This document shows positions 28,184 to 37,218 of a DNA stretch of 64,000 nucleotides, piece after piece (the first letter of the stretch is position 1; each line of letters begins with the position of its first letter). The notes beneath the pieces are model-generated. The model ran no database searches, had not been told where the DNA came from, and saw nothing but the letters and a program-made list of their open reading frames with translations. The stretch comes from an uncultured Clostridia bacterium (GTDB taxonomy: Bacteria > Bacillota > Clostridia > Oscillospirales > CAG-382): positions 62,001-126,000 of the forward strand of contig CANRAV010000002.1 of the NCBI GenBank assembly GCA_947628695.1, read 5' to 3'. Position numbers and translations under genes: made by a program.

Positions 28184-29340
28184 CTAATCACTTTGTATAT
28201 TCAGCTTTTTGCAAATACTGTTTGCAATAGCAGAAACGCGCGACTTCCAGGAATCGTAGTGTTTGTCGTAAAATCTGAAAAACGGTTTTTCGAGAAGCAA
28301 TATGCGGAAATAGTCGATAACTGTGCAGATTATGTAAACGGCAAGCACGCTGCCTATGGCGTGAAGCACCATGTATTTAGACGAATACATTCCGACATTG
28401 TTTAGGGTATCCCTCCAAAGCCATTTTTTCATAGCGCTGCAATTACCGTGTATCAATAAAACTCCAAATGTGGATGCCGCAACGGTATTTATAAATTTGC
28501 TTTGCTTTATTTTTACATTTTTAAAAAAGAGGAATGATGTCACAGCAAGAGTAAATGCAAAAATCTTATTTGAATCGGCTACAAGCCAGTATGCATAATC
28601 AAATCCGTTTCTTCCAAAATAGGCGCCTAAGAAATCAACACCTATGATGCTTCCAATTGAAAATGCAAGCGATACGACCGAGGCAACACCCCAAAGCTTT
28701 GTTTTTTGCCAAATTTTACGCGGGTACATGCGAAAATACGATGATACCATGTATAGGACCGCAAACCACGACACGTAATTCATTGTAACGCCAAGCCGAG
28801 GTGTGGAGCCTATAATCGTATACATAAAGAGCAGCAACGAGGTTAAAATAACGTGCTGTTTTTCATTTAAGTTCTGTATCAAAATATTGAGAAAAGGAAT
28901 AAGCAGGAAAAACATAAGGTAGCAACTGGGAAAGCCGGCGCTTAATCTGCCGATTGGGAGTAAAACGGTTATAAATGACGTCAAAGTAAAGGTTTGCAAG
29001 CCGGCAACAAGAAAAACTATAAAGAATATTATCTTGTAAAGCTGCACTTCAAGGACAAGCTTTAAAAACTTTTTTAGCGTTATCTGTGACTTGCACATAA
29101 AGTAGCCTGTGATAAGCACAAAACAGTTTATACCCGTTTTGCCCCAGGCGCCGAAAATCAACAGAAATACTGTGCGCCAGGATGTAGGTGCCGCAGACAT
29201 AACGTCCGTCAACCCCGAGTTTACCACATAATGATGTGCAACTATTAGCATCATCGTTATGATGCGAAAAAGCTCTAAATTACTGTTTCTTTGCTTGGAA
29301 GAAGTACCCCCCCCCCAGGCAAAATTCCGTTGTTATCCAT
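28184..29340 (-). CDS. Phase-variable membrane acyltransferase (out of frame in this sequence)
   Basis: Start ATG 29340 (AAGGAG, 7-nt spacing) gives MDNNGILPGGG, then ten G (29307-29316) lead to a stop after about 21 codons. The body is intact in the frame reached with 8 or 11 G: S-K-Q-R-N-S-N-L-E-L-F-R-I-I-T-M-M-L-I-V-A-H-H, then about ten helices, including GAWGKTGINCFVLITGYFM and LLEKPFFRFYDKHY. ON product about 385 aa. Here the leader has Pro rather than Arg before the glycines, which shifts the ON length by one relative to tract 9. Confidence 0.85.
29307..29316 (-). repeat. Poly-G tract 8, ten G (gene out of frame)
   Basis: Coding strand TTTTGCCT-G10-TACTTCTTCC. ON requires 8 or 11 G. 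Confidence 0.95.
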
Positions 29341-29573
29341 GTTTGTTCTCCTTAACCTATGTTTAACTTATTACAAATTCGACCGAATGCTGAATTGATC
29401 TTTTGAGATATCTTTTCATAATGCCTGTCGTAAAAACGGAAAAACGGTTTTTCGAGAAGCAATATGCGGAAATAGTCGATAACTATGCAGACTATGAAAA
29501 CTGCCAGCACGCTGCCAACCGCATGAAGGACCATGTACTGCGAATGGTACATTCCGGCGTTGTTAAGCGTGTC
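29338..29573 (-). repeat. Near-identical direct repeat, copy 1 (with 30493-30728)
   Basis: About 235 bp, spanning the start/RBS of one acyltransferase and the 3' end of the next, matches 30493-30728 with only a few substitutions (for example around 29385, 29437 and 29521). The copies are about 1.15 kb apart in direct orientation, one gene length. Confidence 0.85.
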
Positions 29574-30495
29574 CTTCCACAGCCACTGTCGCATAGCATC
29601 ACAATTATCGTGAATTAATAAAACACCGAAAATTGAAGTGGCAACGGTATTTATAAAACTGTTTTGCTTTATTTTTACATTCTTAAAGAAAAGAAAAGCG
29701 GAAACCGATAGTACCAATGCGAGAATTTTATTTGAATCAGCAACGAGCCACCATGAGTAATAAAAGTCGTTTTTTCCAAAGCGAACACCAAAATAACCAA
29801 TTCCTATCATGCTTGCTATCGAAGCAGCAAGAGAAACAGCAGTCGCAACACCCCAAAGCGTTGTTTTTTGCCAAATTTTATGCGGATACATGCGAAAATA
29901 CGATGACACAAAATACATTACAATAAACCATGAAACATAATTCATTATAACGGTAAGATTCGGTGCTGTGCCGATAAATGTATAAGTAAAGAGCAACAGC
30001 AGTATTATTAGAATATGCTGCCTTTCTGAAATCCGGTTAATTAATGCATTTAAAAACGGTATAAAAAGGTAAAACAGCAGATAGCAGCTTGAAAAATCAT
30101 AACCCACACTGTTTACGGGAAGCAATGCCTTTGCGAATGATAGAAGTGAAAAGCTTTGCACGCCGGTTGCTACGAAAATTAAATAAATGACTGTCTTGTA
30201 AAACTCGATTTCAAGGACAAGCTTCAAAAACTTCTTTAGAGTTATGTGAGACTTGCACATAAAGTATCCCGTTATCAATATAAAGCAGTTAATCCCGGTC
30301 TTGCCCCACGCCCCAAATATAATTAAAAAGAACGACTTCCCGGATGTAGGGTAGGAGTAAATATCTGCCCCTCCATGAAGAACATAGTGATGTGCGACAA
30401 TAAGCAGCATCGTTATGATGCGGAAAAGTTCTAAATTACTGTTTCTTTGCTTGGAAGAAGTACCCCCCCCCCCGCAAAATTCGGGTGTTATCCAT
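29352..30495 (-). CDS. Phase-variable membrane acyltransferase (out of frame in this sequence)
   Basis: Start ATG 30495 with AAGGAG. The leader MDNTRILRGGG runs through eleven G (30463-30473) into a frame that stops after 19 codons. With ten G the leader joins T-S-S-K-Q-R-N-S-N-L-E-L-F-R-I-I-T-M-L-L-I-V-A-H-H and a complete 10-helix acyltransferase of about 381 aa. The central part (substrate side) differs clearly from both neighbours, whereas the last 80 residues are almost identical to those of the gene at 30507. This suggests exchange of ends between paralogues. Confidence 0.85.
30463..30473 (-). repeat. Poly-G tract 9, eleven G (gene out of frame)
   Basis: Coding strand TTTTGC-G11-TACTTCTTCC. 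ON requires 10 (or 13) G. Confidence 0.95.
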
Positions 30496-30728
30496 GTTTG
30501 TTCTCCTTAACCTATGTTTAACTTATTACAAATTCGACCTAATGCTGAATTGATCTTTTGAGATATCTTTTCATAATGCCTGTCGTAAAACCGGAAAAAC
30601 GGTTTTTCGAGAAGCAATATGCGGAAATAGTCGATAACTATGCAGACTATGAAAACTGCCAGCACGCTGCCAACTGCATGAAGGACCATGTACTGCGAAT
30701 GGTACATTCCGGCGTTGTTGAGAGTGTC
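30493..30728 (-). repeat. Near-identical direct repeat, copy 2 (with 29338-29573)
   Basis: Second copy of the repeat spanning the 3' end of the acyltransferase gene at 30507, the intergenic ribosome site and the next start codon. Unequal crossing-over between copies would delete or duplicate exactly one acyltransferase gene. Confidence 0.85.
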
Positions 30729-31660
30729 TTTCCATAACCACTGCTGCATGATACTGCTTCTGTCGTGAATCAAAAGAACGCCAAAGGTAGAGGCAGCAAC
30801 TGTGTTGATAAATTTACTTTGCTTTATTTTTAAATTCTTGAAAAATAGGAACGCAGAAATTGCCAAAGCAACGGCAAAGACTTTATTTGAATCGTTAACA
30901 AACCAATATGGATAATACATGGAACCAAGTTTGCCGAATTTTCCTGCAGCAAATGTCATAAAAAGTATGCTTAGCGATGCGCAAACAAACAATACAATTG
31001 TTGCAATTCCCCACAGTTTTGTGTTTTCAAGTATTTTTGAAGGGTAAAACCTTATATACGAAGCAATAAAATATAATATTGAAAACCAAAGAATGTAGTC
31101 ATTGGGCATCTCAAATGTTGGAATGCTTGCCCAAACGGAAAATACCGACAAGCTTGCTACTATGAGTAAAAAATGAGTTCTTTTTGAGATGCTTTGAACA
31201 AGATGATTCAAAAAAGGAATAAACAAATAGAAAACCGGATAGCAAGTTACAAAATATGTATCCTGCGTGCGCGCGAACGGACAGATTGATAATAAAAGGC
31301 TTTTAAGCGAAAAGCTTGTATACCCGGTAAGTACAAAAATCAAGTATATAGCGATGGAATAAAAGCATATTTCAAGCACCAATTTCAGAAACTTTCTTGC
31401 CGTGATATGAGACTTACACATGAAATAACCCGTAATCAATACAAAGCAGTTTATCCCAGTCTTTCCCCATGCTCCAAACAAAAGCATAAACGCGGAACGC
31501 AAGCTTAACGGCTCTGCAAACATCTCTTTGTATAATCCATGCACAGCGTAATGATTTGCCACGATAAACAGCATCGTTATGATACGGAAAAGCTCTAAGT
31601 TAGAGCTTCTTTGCTTGGAAGAAGTACCCCCCCCCCACGCAGGATCTTGGTATTATCCAT
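30507..31660 (-). CDS. Phase-variable membrane acyltransferase (out of frame in this sequence)
   Basis: Start ATG 31660 (AAGGAG), 10 nt after the activase stop. The leader MDNTKILRGGG passes ten G (31627-31636) and stops after about 21 codons. The full body (S-K-Q-R-S-S-N-L-E-L-F-R-I-I-T-M-L-F-I-V-A-N-H-Y, then about ten helices) is open in the frame reached with 8 or 11 G, giving about 384 aa. Its middle resembles the in-frame gene at 23413 (Y-T-S-F-S-L-K-S, T-F-E-M-P-N-D-Y-I-L-W-F), while its end matches the gene at 29352, so it looks mosaic. Confidence 0.85.
31627..31636 (-). repeat. Poly-G tract 10, ten G (gene out of frame)
   Basis: Coding strand ATCCTGCGT-G10-TACTTCTTCC. ON requires 8 or 11 G. 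Confidence 0.95.
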
Positions 31661-31670
31661 GACTATCTCC

Positions 31671-32573
31671 TTAAATTTTGCATATTTCAACCGGCATTCT
31701 CTTATCTGCCGGTGTTTCAGCTAAAATCAGATTCCTGTAACTCTCCATCTGCGCGTCACTTACGCCGTGATACTGCGGGATGACGACATCGGAACCGCCG
31801 TCCTTTAAAGCCTGATACTTAGTCAAGCCAAGATTATGTTCTTTGATCAGCTCGACCTTTAGGACATTGCCCTTGTGCAAGGATTCGGAAATCATTTGCG
31901 CGACCAATTTTTGATTGCTTTCGTCAAGCGTTCCGTTTTTATGCTCTGCATCTTCGGAAATAACGGGAATGCGAAAAACTATGGGGCAGCCGCTGCTTAA
32001 CAAAGCCGAAAGGTTTGCTTTGTATGTTTCAAGGTCGCCTTTAATTGTGGTGAGGCAACGGTTTGCTTCAAGCAATTTTATATCGACGTAAAATAAGTCA
32101 ATATACTTAATCGCAGCGTTTAACGATTCTTTACTTGAAAACAAGCTTGTTTCAATCGCAAGATGTATATTCTCCCCGCGAAGCCTTTCAAGCAGCGACT
32201 CCATTTTTTTAATCTGCAAAAGAGGCTCCCCACCTGAAAAGGTTACACCACCGGGAAGACTTTTCAGTTGGCGGAAAGAAGTGATTCTGTATGTGTTTAA
32301 AGCTGTGTTTTCCTCGCTTTCTCTGAAAAAGGGAACGTCCTTTATCAGTTCTGCATACAGTTCATCACAGCTGTACCATTTGCCGTATTCCCCGTATTTT
32401 CCGTCTTTGTAATACTTTTCTATATTGTGAGAAATATTTTCCGGGTTTGCACACCACGGGCAGCGCAGAGAGCAGCCTTTTAAGAACACAGTCGTCCTTA
32501 TACCGGGGCCGTCGTGCAAAGAAAATCTTTGTATGTTTGTAACAAGGAGACGTTTTGGAGACGTATCTGGCAT
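31671..32573 (-). CDS. Glycyl-radical-enzyme activating protein (radical SAM)
   Basis: 300 aa. The radical-SAM cluster motif CX3CX2C is C34-S-L-R-C38-P-W-C41, preceded by RFSLHDGPGIRTTVF, the usual PflA-type start; GGVTFSGGEPLLQ is the SAM-binding GGE motif. The inserted ferredoxin-like domain with extra cysteines seen in many non-PFL activases is missing. It should abstract hydrogen from the glycine of the enzyme encoded at 34062, installing the glycyl radical under anaerobic conditions. The two genes are separated by the flippase gene but lie in one operon. Confidence 0.92.
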   Translation of the reverse strand: MPDTSPKRLLVTNIQRFSLHDGPGIRTTVFLKGCSLRCPWCANPENISHNIEKYYKDGKYGEYGKWYSCDELYAELIKDVPFFRESEENTALNTYRITSFRQLKSLPGGVTFSGGEPLLQIKKMESLLERLRGENIHLAIETSLFSSKESLNAAIKYIDLFYVDIKLLEANRCLTTIKGDLETYKANLSALLSSGCPIVFRIPVISEDAEHKNGTLDESNQKLVAQMISESLHKGNVLKVELIKEHNLGLTKYQALKDGGSDVVIPQYHGVSDAQMESYRNLILAETPADKRMPVEICKI

Positions 32574-32580
32574 AACCTGT

Positions 32581-34041
32581 TTAAGACTTCTCCCCTTTTT
32601 GCTTTTTAAACTTCCGCCTAATATTATTTAAAGTGCTCTGCACATTGGACATAAAGAAATCATCCTTCATAACCAAGAGCGCAAGGAAATACACAACAGC
32701 ACCGGAAACAATCATAATTGCCGTGTTGATTATCGAGGGCTTTAAAACAATCTTCAAGGGAAGAAGAGCTGCAACCATCAAAGCGCCGGCAATGAAATAA
32801 TGTGTGCCGCTTTTTATAACTTTCCACGGGGACAGTTCCTTCCTTACTATCACAAGCTGTACAACAGCTATTGTCGTTTCGGCCAAAACCGAAGCTATTG
32901 CAGCACCTGTTGATTGGAAGAAATAAATTAAAAACATATTGCAAACAAAGTTTACAACCGCTCCGGCAACAACAGTTGCTGTAAACGTATTTTGCCTTTG
33001 TGTCGGAATCAGATACTGTACACCGGTAACGTTATTAATACCTATCGCCAAAATCAAAAGTGAAAGTATGGCCGATAAGTTCACTACCTCGTCGTACCCG
33101 TCACCCAAAAACCAGGGGATAAAATTGCCGGCTGTCATGATAATGCCCAAACACAAAGGTATCCCCAAAAACCAGACAAAACGGTAGCTTCTGTACATGT
33201 ACTTTTTAACTTGTTCTGTATCTTTTTTGTAAAAAAGCTGTCCTATGCGGGGAACCATGACAGCGCCAAGCGCCGTGATTATGCCCAGCGTCATTTTTGA
33301 GATGCGCAGCGCCTGTTCATAGTAGCCGTTCTCAAACGAATTGTGTGTTATCATGCCAATCATCGTCTTGTCAAGAACGGTATATATCTGAATCGCTATA
33401 GTCGGGATGAACAGCGATATGATGACCTTCATATGGCGGAAGGGGCGAAGCTCGCGAAAGTGCGGCCTTCCTACCATTTTAGGAAGTCTCGGCCACAAAG
33501 CCATAGAGCTGATAAGCGAAAACGCAGACTCAAGCATGTACCACACCAGGTCGTCCCTGCCCTTTACAAACAGGAAGATATACGCTATATGTATGACTTT
33601 GAAAATTGTGTTTCTAAATACCAGCGAGCCGAATTCCTCCATGCCGCTGTACAGCCAGGAGACGTCGAAAATGATATTTATAATACCAATGGCGCTTATT
33701 AAATAGAGTATACGGTTCTCCTGAAAAAGCGCAAAGCACACATAAGCAGCAAGACATATTAACGCCGTGGTTGCCTGAAGAATATTTACCTCCCAAAATA
33801 TCTTGGTGCGCGCTTTCCTGTCATCCTGCAAATAGGAAACTTCTCGTCTTGCGAACGTTGCTATACCCAAAGAAGCAAACAGCACAAAATAGGACGTGAT
33901 TGAGCCTATGTAACTTGCTTTGCCGATATTGTCCGGACCTAAAACGCGTGCAATATACGGAGAGGTAATTAGAGGCGTCAACAACGTCAGGATCTGATAA
34001 AAGACATTGTAGACATAGTTCTTTTTTATGCTCTTCTTCAT
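32581..34041 (-). CDS. wzx: Polysaccharide repeat-unit flippase (Wzx)
   Basis: 486 aa with 12-14 predicted transmembrane helices of the MOP/PST exporter family. The N-terminus YVYNVFYQILTLLTPLITSP and Y-I-A-R-V-L-G-P-D-N-I-G are typical of Gram-positive Wzx proteins. Moves lipid-linked repeat units across the membrane for the Wzy polymerase at 41645. Located between the glycyl radical enzyme and its activase with short gaps (20 and 7 nt). The only flippase in the window. Confidence 0.93.
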   Translation of the reverse strand: MKKSIKKNYVYNVFYQILTLLTPLITSPYIARVLGPDNIGKASYIGSITSYFVLFASLGIATFARREVSYLQDDRKARTKIFWEVNILQATTALICLAAYVCFALFQENRILYLISAIGIINIIFDVSWLYSGMEEFGSLVFRNTIFKVIHIAYIFLFVKGRDDLVWYMLESAFSLISSMALWPRLPKMVGRPHFRELRPFRHMKVIISLFIPTIAIQIYTVLDKTMIGMITHNSFENGYYEQALRISKMTLGIITALGAVMVPRIGQLFYKKDTEQVKKYMYRSYRFVWFLGIPLCLGIIMTAGNFIPWFLGDGYDEVVNLSAILSLLILAIGINNVTGVQYLIPTQRQNTFTATVVAGAVVNFVCNMFLIYFFQSTGAAIASVLAETTIAVVQLVIVRKELSPWKVIKSGTHYFIAGALMVAALLPLKIVLKPSIINTAIMIVSGAVVYFLALLVMKDDFFMSNVQSTLNNIRRKFKKQKGEKS

Positions 34042-34061
34042 TAGGCTTCTCTTTCACAAAT

Positions 34062-36113
34062 TCAAGCGGATTTTTCGCTTTCAATTGCACGCCGGATCAG
34101 CAAATCTTTATATTCCTCCGGCAAATCGTTGAAATACGCACTAAAGCCCCAAACGCGAACAACAAGATTGGGAAAAAGCTTGGGGTTCTTTTTTGCTTCA
34201 ATCAGCGTTTTGCTTTCCACCACGTTTATCTGTGCCTGATAAATACCCTGCTTTAATGCAGACTGCAGAAGCAGACGATATTTTTCCGCATCGCTTCGCA
34301 AAGAATTAGGCGACACGAAAAAATCGGCGACATTACCGTTTATACAGCTGCCCGAATATCCAATTTTGGAAGCAAAAGAAAGCAATTCGGTAGGAGTGCC
34401 GGCATTCTGTGCAGATATGTGGACAGAAAAAGGCTCGCCTGATTTCCTGCCGTCGAATGTTGCTCCGGTTTTTACGGCATCAGAAATATACCCGGGGGAA
34501 CTAAGTCCAAACCTGAATTTTCCGCCGCTCAATGTACTGCAGCAAGAAAGGACTTTGTCAGTCTCAGAAACAATAGCTTTTGTCAAAGCGACCGCCTCGT
34601 CACTATCGGTGCCAAACCCGTATCTAAGCTCCTTAAACTCGTTTATTACTTCATCATGCCCGTCAAAGTTCTCCTTGCGCCAAGTATTTAACTGTGAAAG
34701 CGTATATTTTTCAGACGAAAATACAAGCCTTTGAAGATTGAGTATGGAATTCACGACAGTTCCAAGGCCAACGGATGTGAAGCCGATATTAGCATACCTG
34801 CTTCCGCCGCGCGTTATATCCTTACCGCTGGTTATGCAAGAGTCAGACAAAAGAGAAACCAATGGGTCTTCTTCGTATCTAAATCCGGATACTTTGTCAG
34901 CCATTTCTTTCAAGTACGAATCAAGATAAACGAAGTACTTTTTTGTCAGTTCGTCAGCGGAAGAAATATTTTCTATGTCTTCTTCATTAAACATCTTGAC
35001 AAACGGATAAGAAAAATTTAAGGAAGCTATGTTTGCACTGTCAAGGCTTGATTTAACTGCTGCAGGTTCCCAGCAAGCAGCCGTAACATAATCAAATGCA
35101 TCCGATTCCTCATATCCAAAGGAAATTAAGGCGGGTATTATAACATCATCGTTTGAAAGTAAAGGAGCACCGATCCCGGTTGCAATGCATGAGAGCGCCT
35201 CCTGCATAACTTCCTTGGGCATAGCACCGGAACAACGCAGCAAAACCTTCGGGTCCGGAAGCTTTAGTTCTCGCGCAGCAACGATGAAAAGATGCGTTAG
35301 CTCATTGTAAAGGTAGGTTCCGTCACTCTGTAAGCCGCCAAGTATTATAATTTGCCCAGTGTCGCCAAGCAAGACGTTGCTCTTATACCAATAGATTTCA
35401 TGCAAGGTATTCATAAAATCCTTTATCATGTCAAGAGCAATTTCCTCTGTCAAAGAACCTTCTTTTATATCTTTTCTGTACAAATCAATCAAAATTTTGT
35501 CGAGACAGCCAAGTCCGTTCAAAGTATGACCTGTCTGCCACAAGAATTGATTGAAAAACAAAATTCTCTGCAGCGCTTCATAAAAAGAACACGCATCTCT
35601 TTCAAATACTGATTCAATTGCCGATATTGAACGCGAATATTTTTTAGAAACGATTTTGTCCTTTTTACACCTATCCACCCATCTCTGCATAGCATCGAGG
35701 ATCATAAGCATCCCTTCAAAGAACTCGTTTTTTTCACTTTCAAGCTTTTTTCGAATCTCTAAAAAGTTGCCGTTTATAAGCCTGCTGTAATCTACCGTTG
35801 TGTTGCCAAAAACAGTAAATTGGTTTTGTAGCTTTTTATAATAATCGACAGAGTAAAGGAAAAGCTCGCTTTTGACGGGCACAATGTCCAACTTATCTAA
35901 GAATTTAGAAACCTGCTTTGCCTTTGACTTGCACGTGTTTTGAACATGCAGCTTGGGGAAATTTTTAAGTGTAAAGGCAAGCTGTTCCTTCCTGCTTACA
36001 GGCTTTCTGTTTATTCTTCTTGTCAGCCCAAAGCCAAGCGACACTTTCTTCATCACGCGGCTGTCTTTTAGAAGAGGTGCCATGTTTTTCATTTTTGTTT
36101 TTACGCTTTTCAT
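34062..36113 (-). CDS. Glycyl radical enzyme (PFL-like) in a polysaccharide locus
   Basis: Start at ATG 36113 (AGGAG 7 nt upstream), 683 aa; most family members are about 760-900 aa. The glycyl radical loop near the C-terminus is R-V-W-G-F-S-A-Y-F (Gly about 656), and the thiyl-radical cysteine is in T-A-A-C-W-E-P (Cys about 347). Both key residues are therefore present. The N-terminal third is lysine-rich and diverged. Known relatives cleave pyruvate or dehydrate diols, choline or glycerol; this one cannot be assigned. Its position among glycosyltransferases suggests a radical reaction on a sugar, polyol or lipid-linked precursor. It would be oxygen-sensitive. Confidence 0.88.
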   Translation of the reverse strand: MKSVKTKMKNMAPLLKDSRVMKKVSLGFGLTRRINRKPVSRKEQLAFTLKNFPKLHVQNTCKSKAKQVSKFLDKLDIVPVKSELFLYSVDYYKKLQNQFTVFGNTTVDYSRLINGNFLEIRKKLESEKNEFFEGMLMILDAMQRWVDRCKKDKIVSKKYSRSISAIESVFERDACSFYEALQRILFFNQFLWQTGHTLNGLGCLDKILIDLYRKDIKEGSLTEEIALDMIKDFMNTLHEIYWYKSNVLLGDTGQIIILGGLQSDGTYLYNELTHLFIVAARELKLPDPKVLLRCSGAMPKEVMQEALSCIATGIGAPLLSNDDVIIPALISFGYEESDAFDYVTAACWEPAAVKSSLDSANIASLNFSYPFVKMFNEEDIENISSADELTKKYFVYLDSYLKEMADKVSGFRYEEDPLVSLLSDSCITSGKDITRGGSRYANIGFTSVGLGTVVNSILNLQRLVFSSEKYTLSQLNTWRKENFDGHDEVINEFKELRYGFGTDSDEAVALTKAIVSETDKVLSCCSTLSGGKFRFGLSSPGYISDAVKTGATFDGRKSGEPFSVHISAQNAGTPTELLSFASKIGYSGSCINGNVADFFVSPNSLRSDAEKYRLLLQSALKQGIYQAQINVVESKTLIEAKKNPKLFPNLVVRVWGFSAYFNDLPEEYKDLLIRRAIESEKSA

Positions 36114-36230
36114 AAGCCCGCTCCTAAACCATCTATTAACCAAAACGCCTTATAATTAAAACACACGATTCTATATTTCATTTTCGAGATTATATACTAT
36201 TCACTTAAATGCTTACTATCTTTCTCCTGC

Positions 36231-37145
36231 CTAATCTTCTTCATCGCAGTGATTTGTGAACCTTTTTTTGAACTTTTTTCTGTCATAGCTGCCGGTATAA
36301 AATCCCCATTCACCCTTTACCACCTGCATTGCTTTGCGCAGACGATAATGCTTATTCTTGAAAAGAAAGCGAAAAAACCACTTTAAAAAAATCCAGTGCG
36401 TTTTTAGCACGGTTTTATAGGTACCGTATTCTTTCGAAACGACAAGACTGTTTCTTATACCATAGTGCAGCCTCTTAATCCTATTGATATTTGTCATTTC
36501 CGAATGTCGCTCTGGACTGATTTTATGAACGACCTTGCTTTTGCTAACCAAATACCCTGGACCATAGTATTTCGTCAAGCGTTCTGAATATTCCATATCA
36601 TCGTGCCATATAAAAAACTCTTTATATGGCAGTCCACACTTTTCTACGGCTTTCCGATTAACGAAAAATGAAACAAAAGTTGCCGAATTCACGGATACCA
36701 TACCGTATTCCGTGTATTGATACCAAAAGCTTGAGCTTTCAACACTTGGGGGGTTGTTCATTCCTCCCTCCGGGGAATATACGGCGCTGCACAAAAAGCT
36801 TGCCTCTGTGATTTCAGTGGCCTTGACAAGCTCCTCCAATGCCGTTTTTGTAGGTATGCAGTCGTCATCCATCATCCAAATCCAGTCTGCATCGCCCTTA
36901 TACGCCTGCTTAGAGCCGTAATAAAAGCCCCCGGAACCGCCTGTATTTACGTCCTTTCGCACGTAGACAACCTCCGGCAAGCCGATGATATCTTTCTCTT
37001 TAAGAAAACTTTCGGTGCCATCTGTGCTTGCGTTATCCAGTATCACAATCTCGTCAACCGGACGGCTTTGCGCGCGGATGGCCTGCACACATTCCAGTAA
37101 TAAATTTTTGCGATTGTAGGTTACTACAACTGCGCTGATTTTCAT
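36231..37145 (-). CDS. GT2 glycosyltransferase, galactofuranosyltransferase-like
   Basis: 304 aa GT-A enzyme: ISAVVVTYNRKNLLLECVQA, LDNASTDGTESFL, N-T-G-G-S-G-G-F-Y-Y-G, and the DxD motif as WIWMMDDDCIP, followed by W-H-D-D-M-E-Y acting as the catalytic base region. The W-x-W-x-M-D-D-D pattern is shared with GlfT2-like galactofuranosyltransferases, consistent with glf in the same locus. Closely related to the gene at 38217. RBS AAAGGAG. Confidence 0.9.
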   Translation of the reverse strand: MKISAVVVTYNRKNLLLECVQAIRAQSRPVDEIVILDNASTDGTESFLKEKDIIGLPEVVYVRKDVNTGGSGGFYYGSKQAYKGDADWIWMMDDDCIPTKTALEELVKATEITEASFLCSAVYSPEGGMNNPPSVESSSFWYQYTEYGMVSVNSATFVSFFVNRKAVEKCGLPYKEFFIWHDDMEYSERLTKYYGPGYLVSKSKVVHKISPERHSEMTNINRIKRLHYGIRNSLVVSKEYGTYKTVLKTHWIFLKWFFRFLFKNKHYRLRKAMQVVKGEWGFYTGSYDRKKFKKRFTNHCDEED

Positions 37146-37218
37146 AAACCGCTCCTTTGTATTGTGCTGATTATCTGTAAGCGGTGTATAAAAATGTTAG
37201 CGCTGCGTTTGCCCGTTG

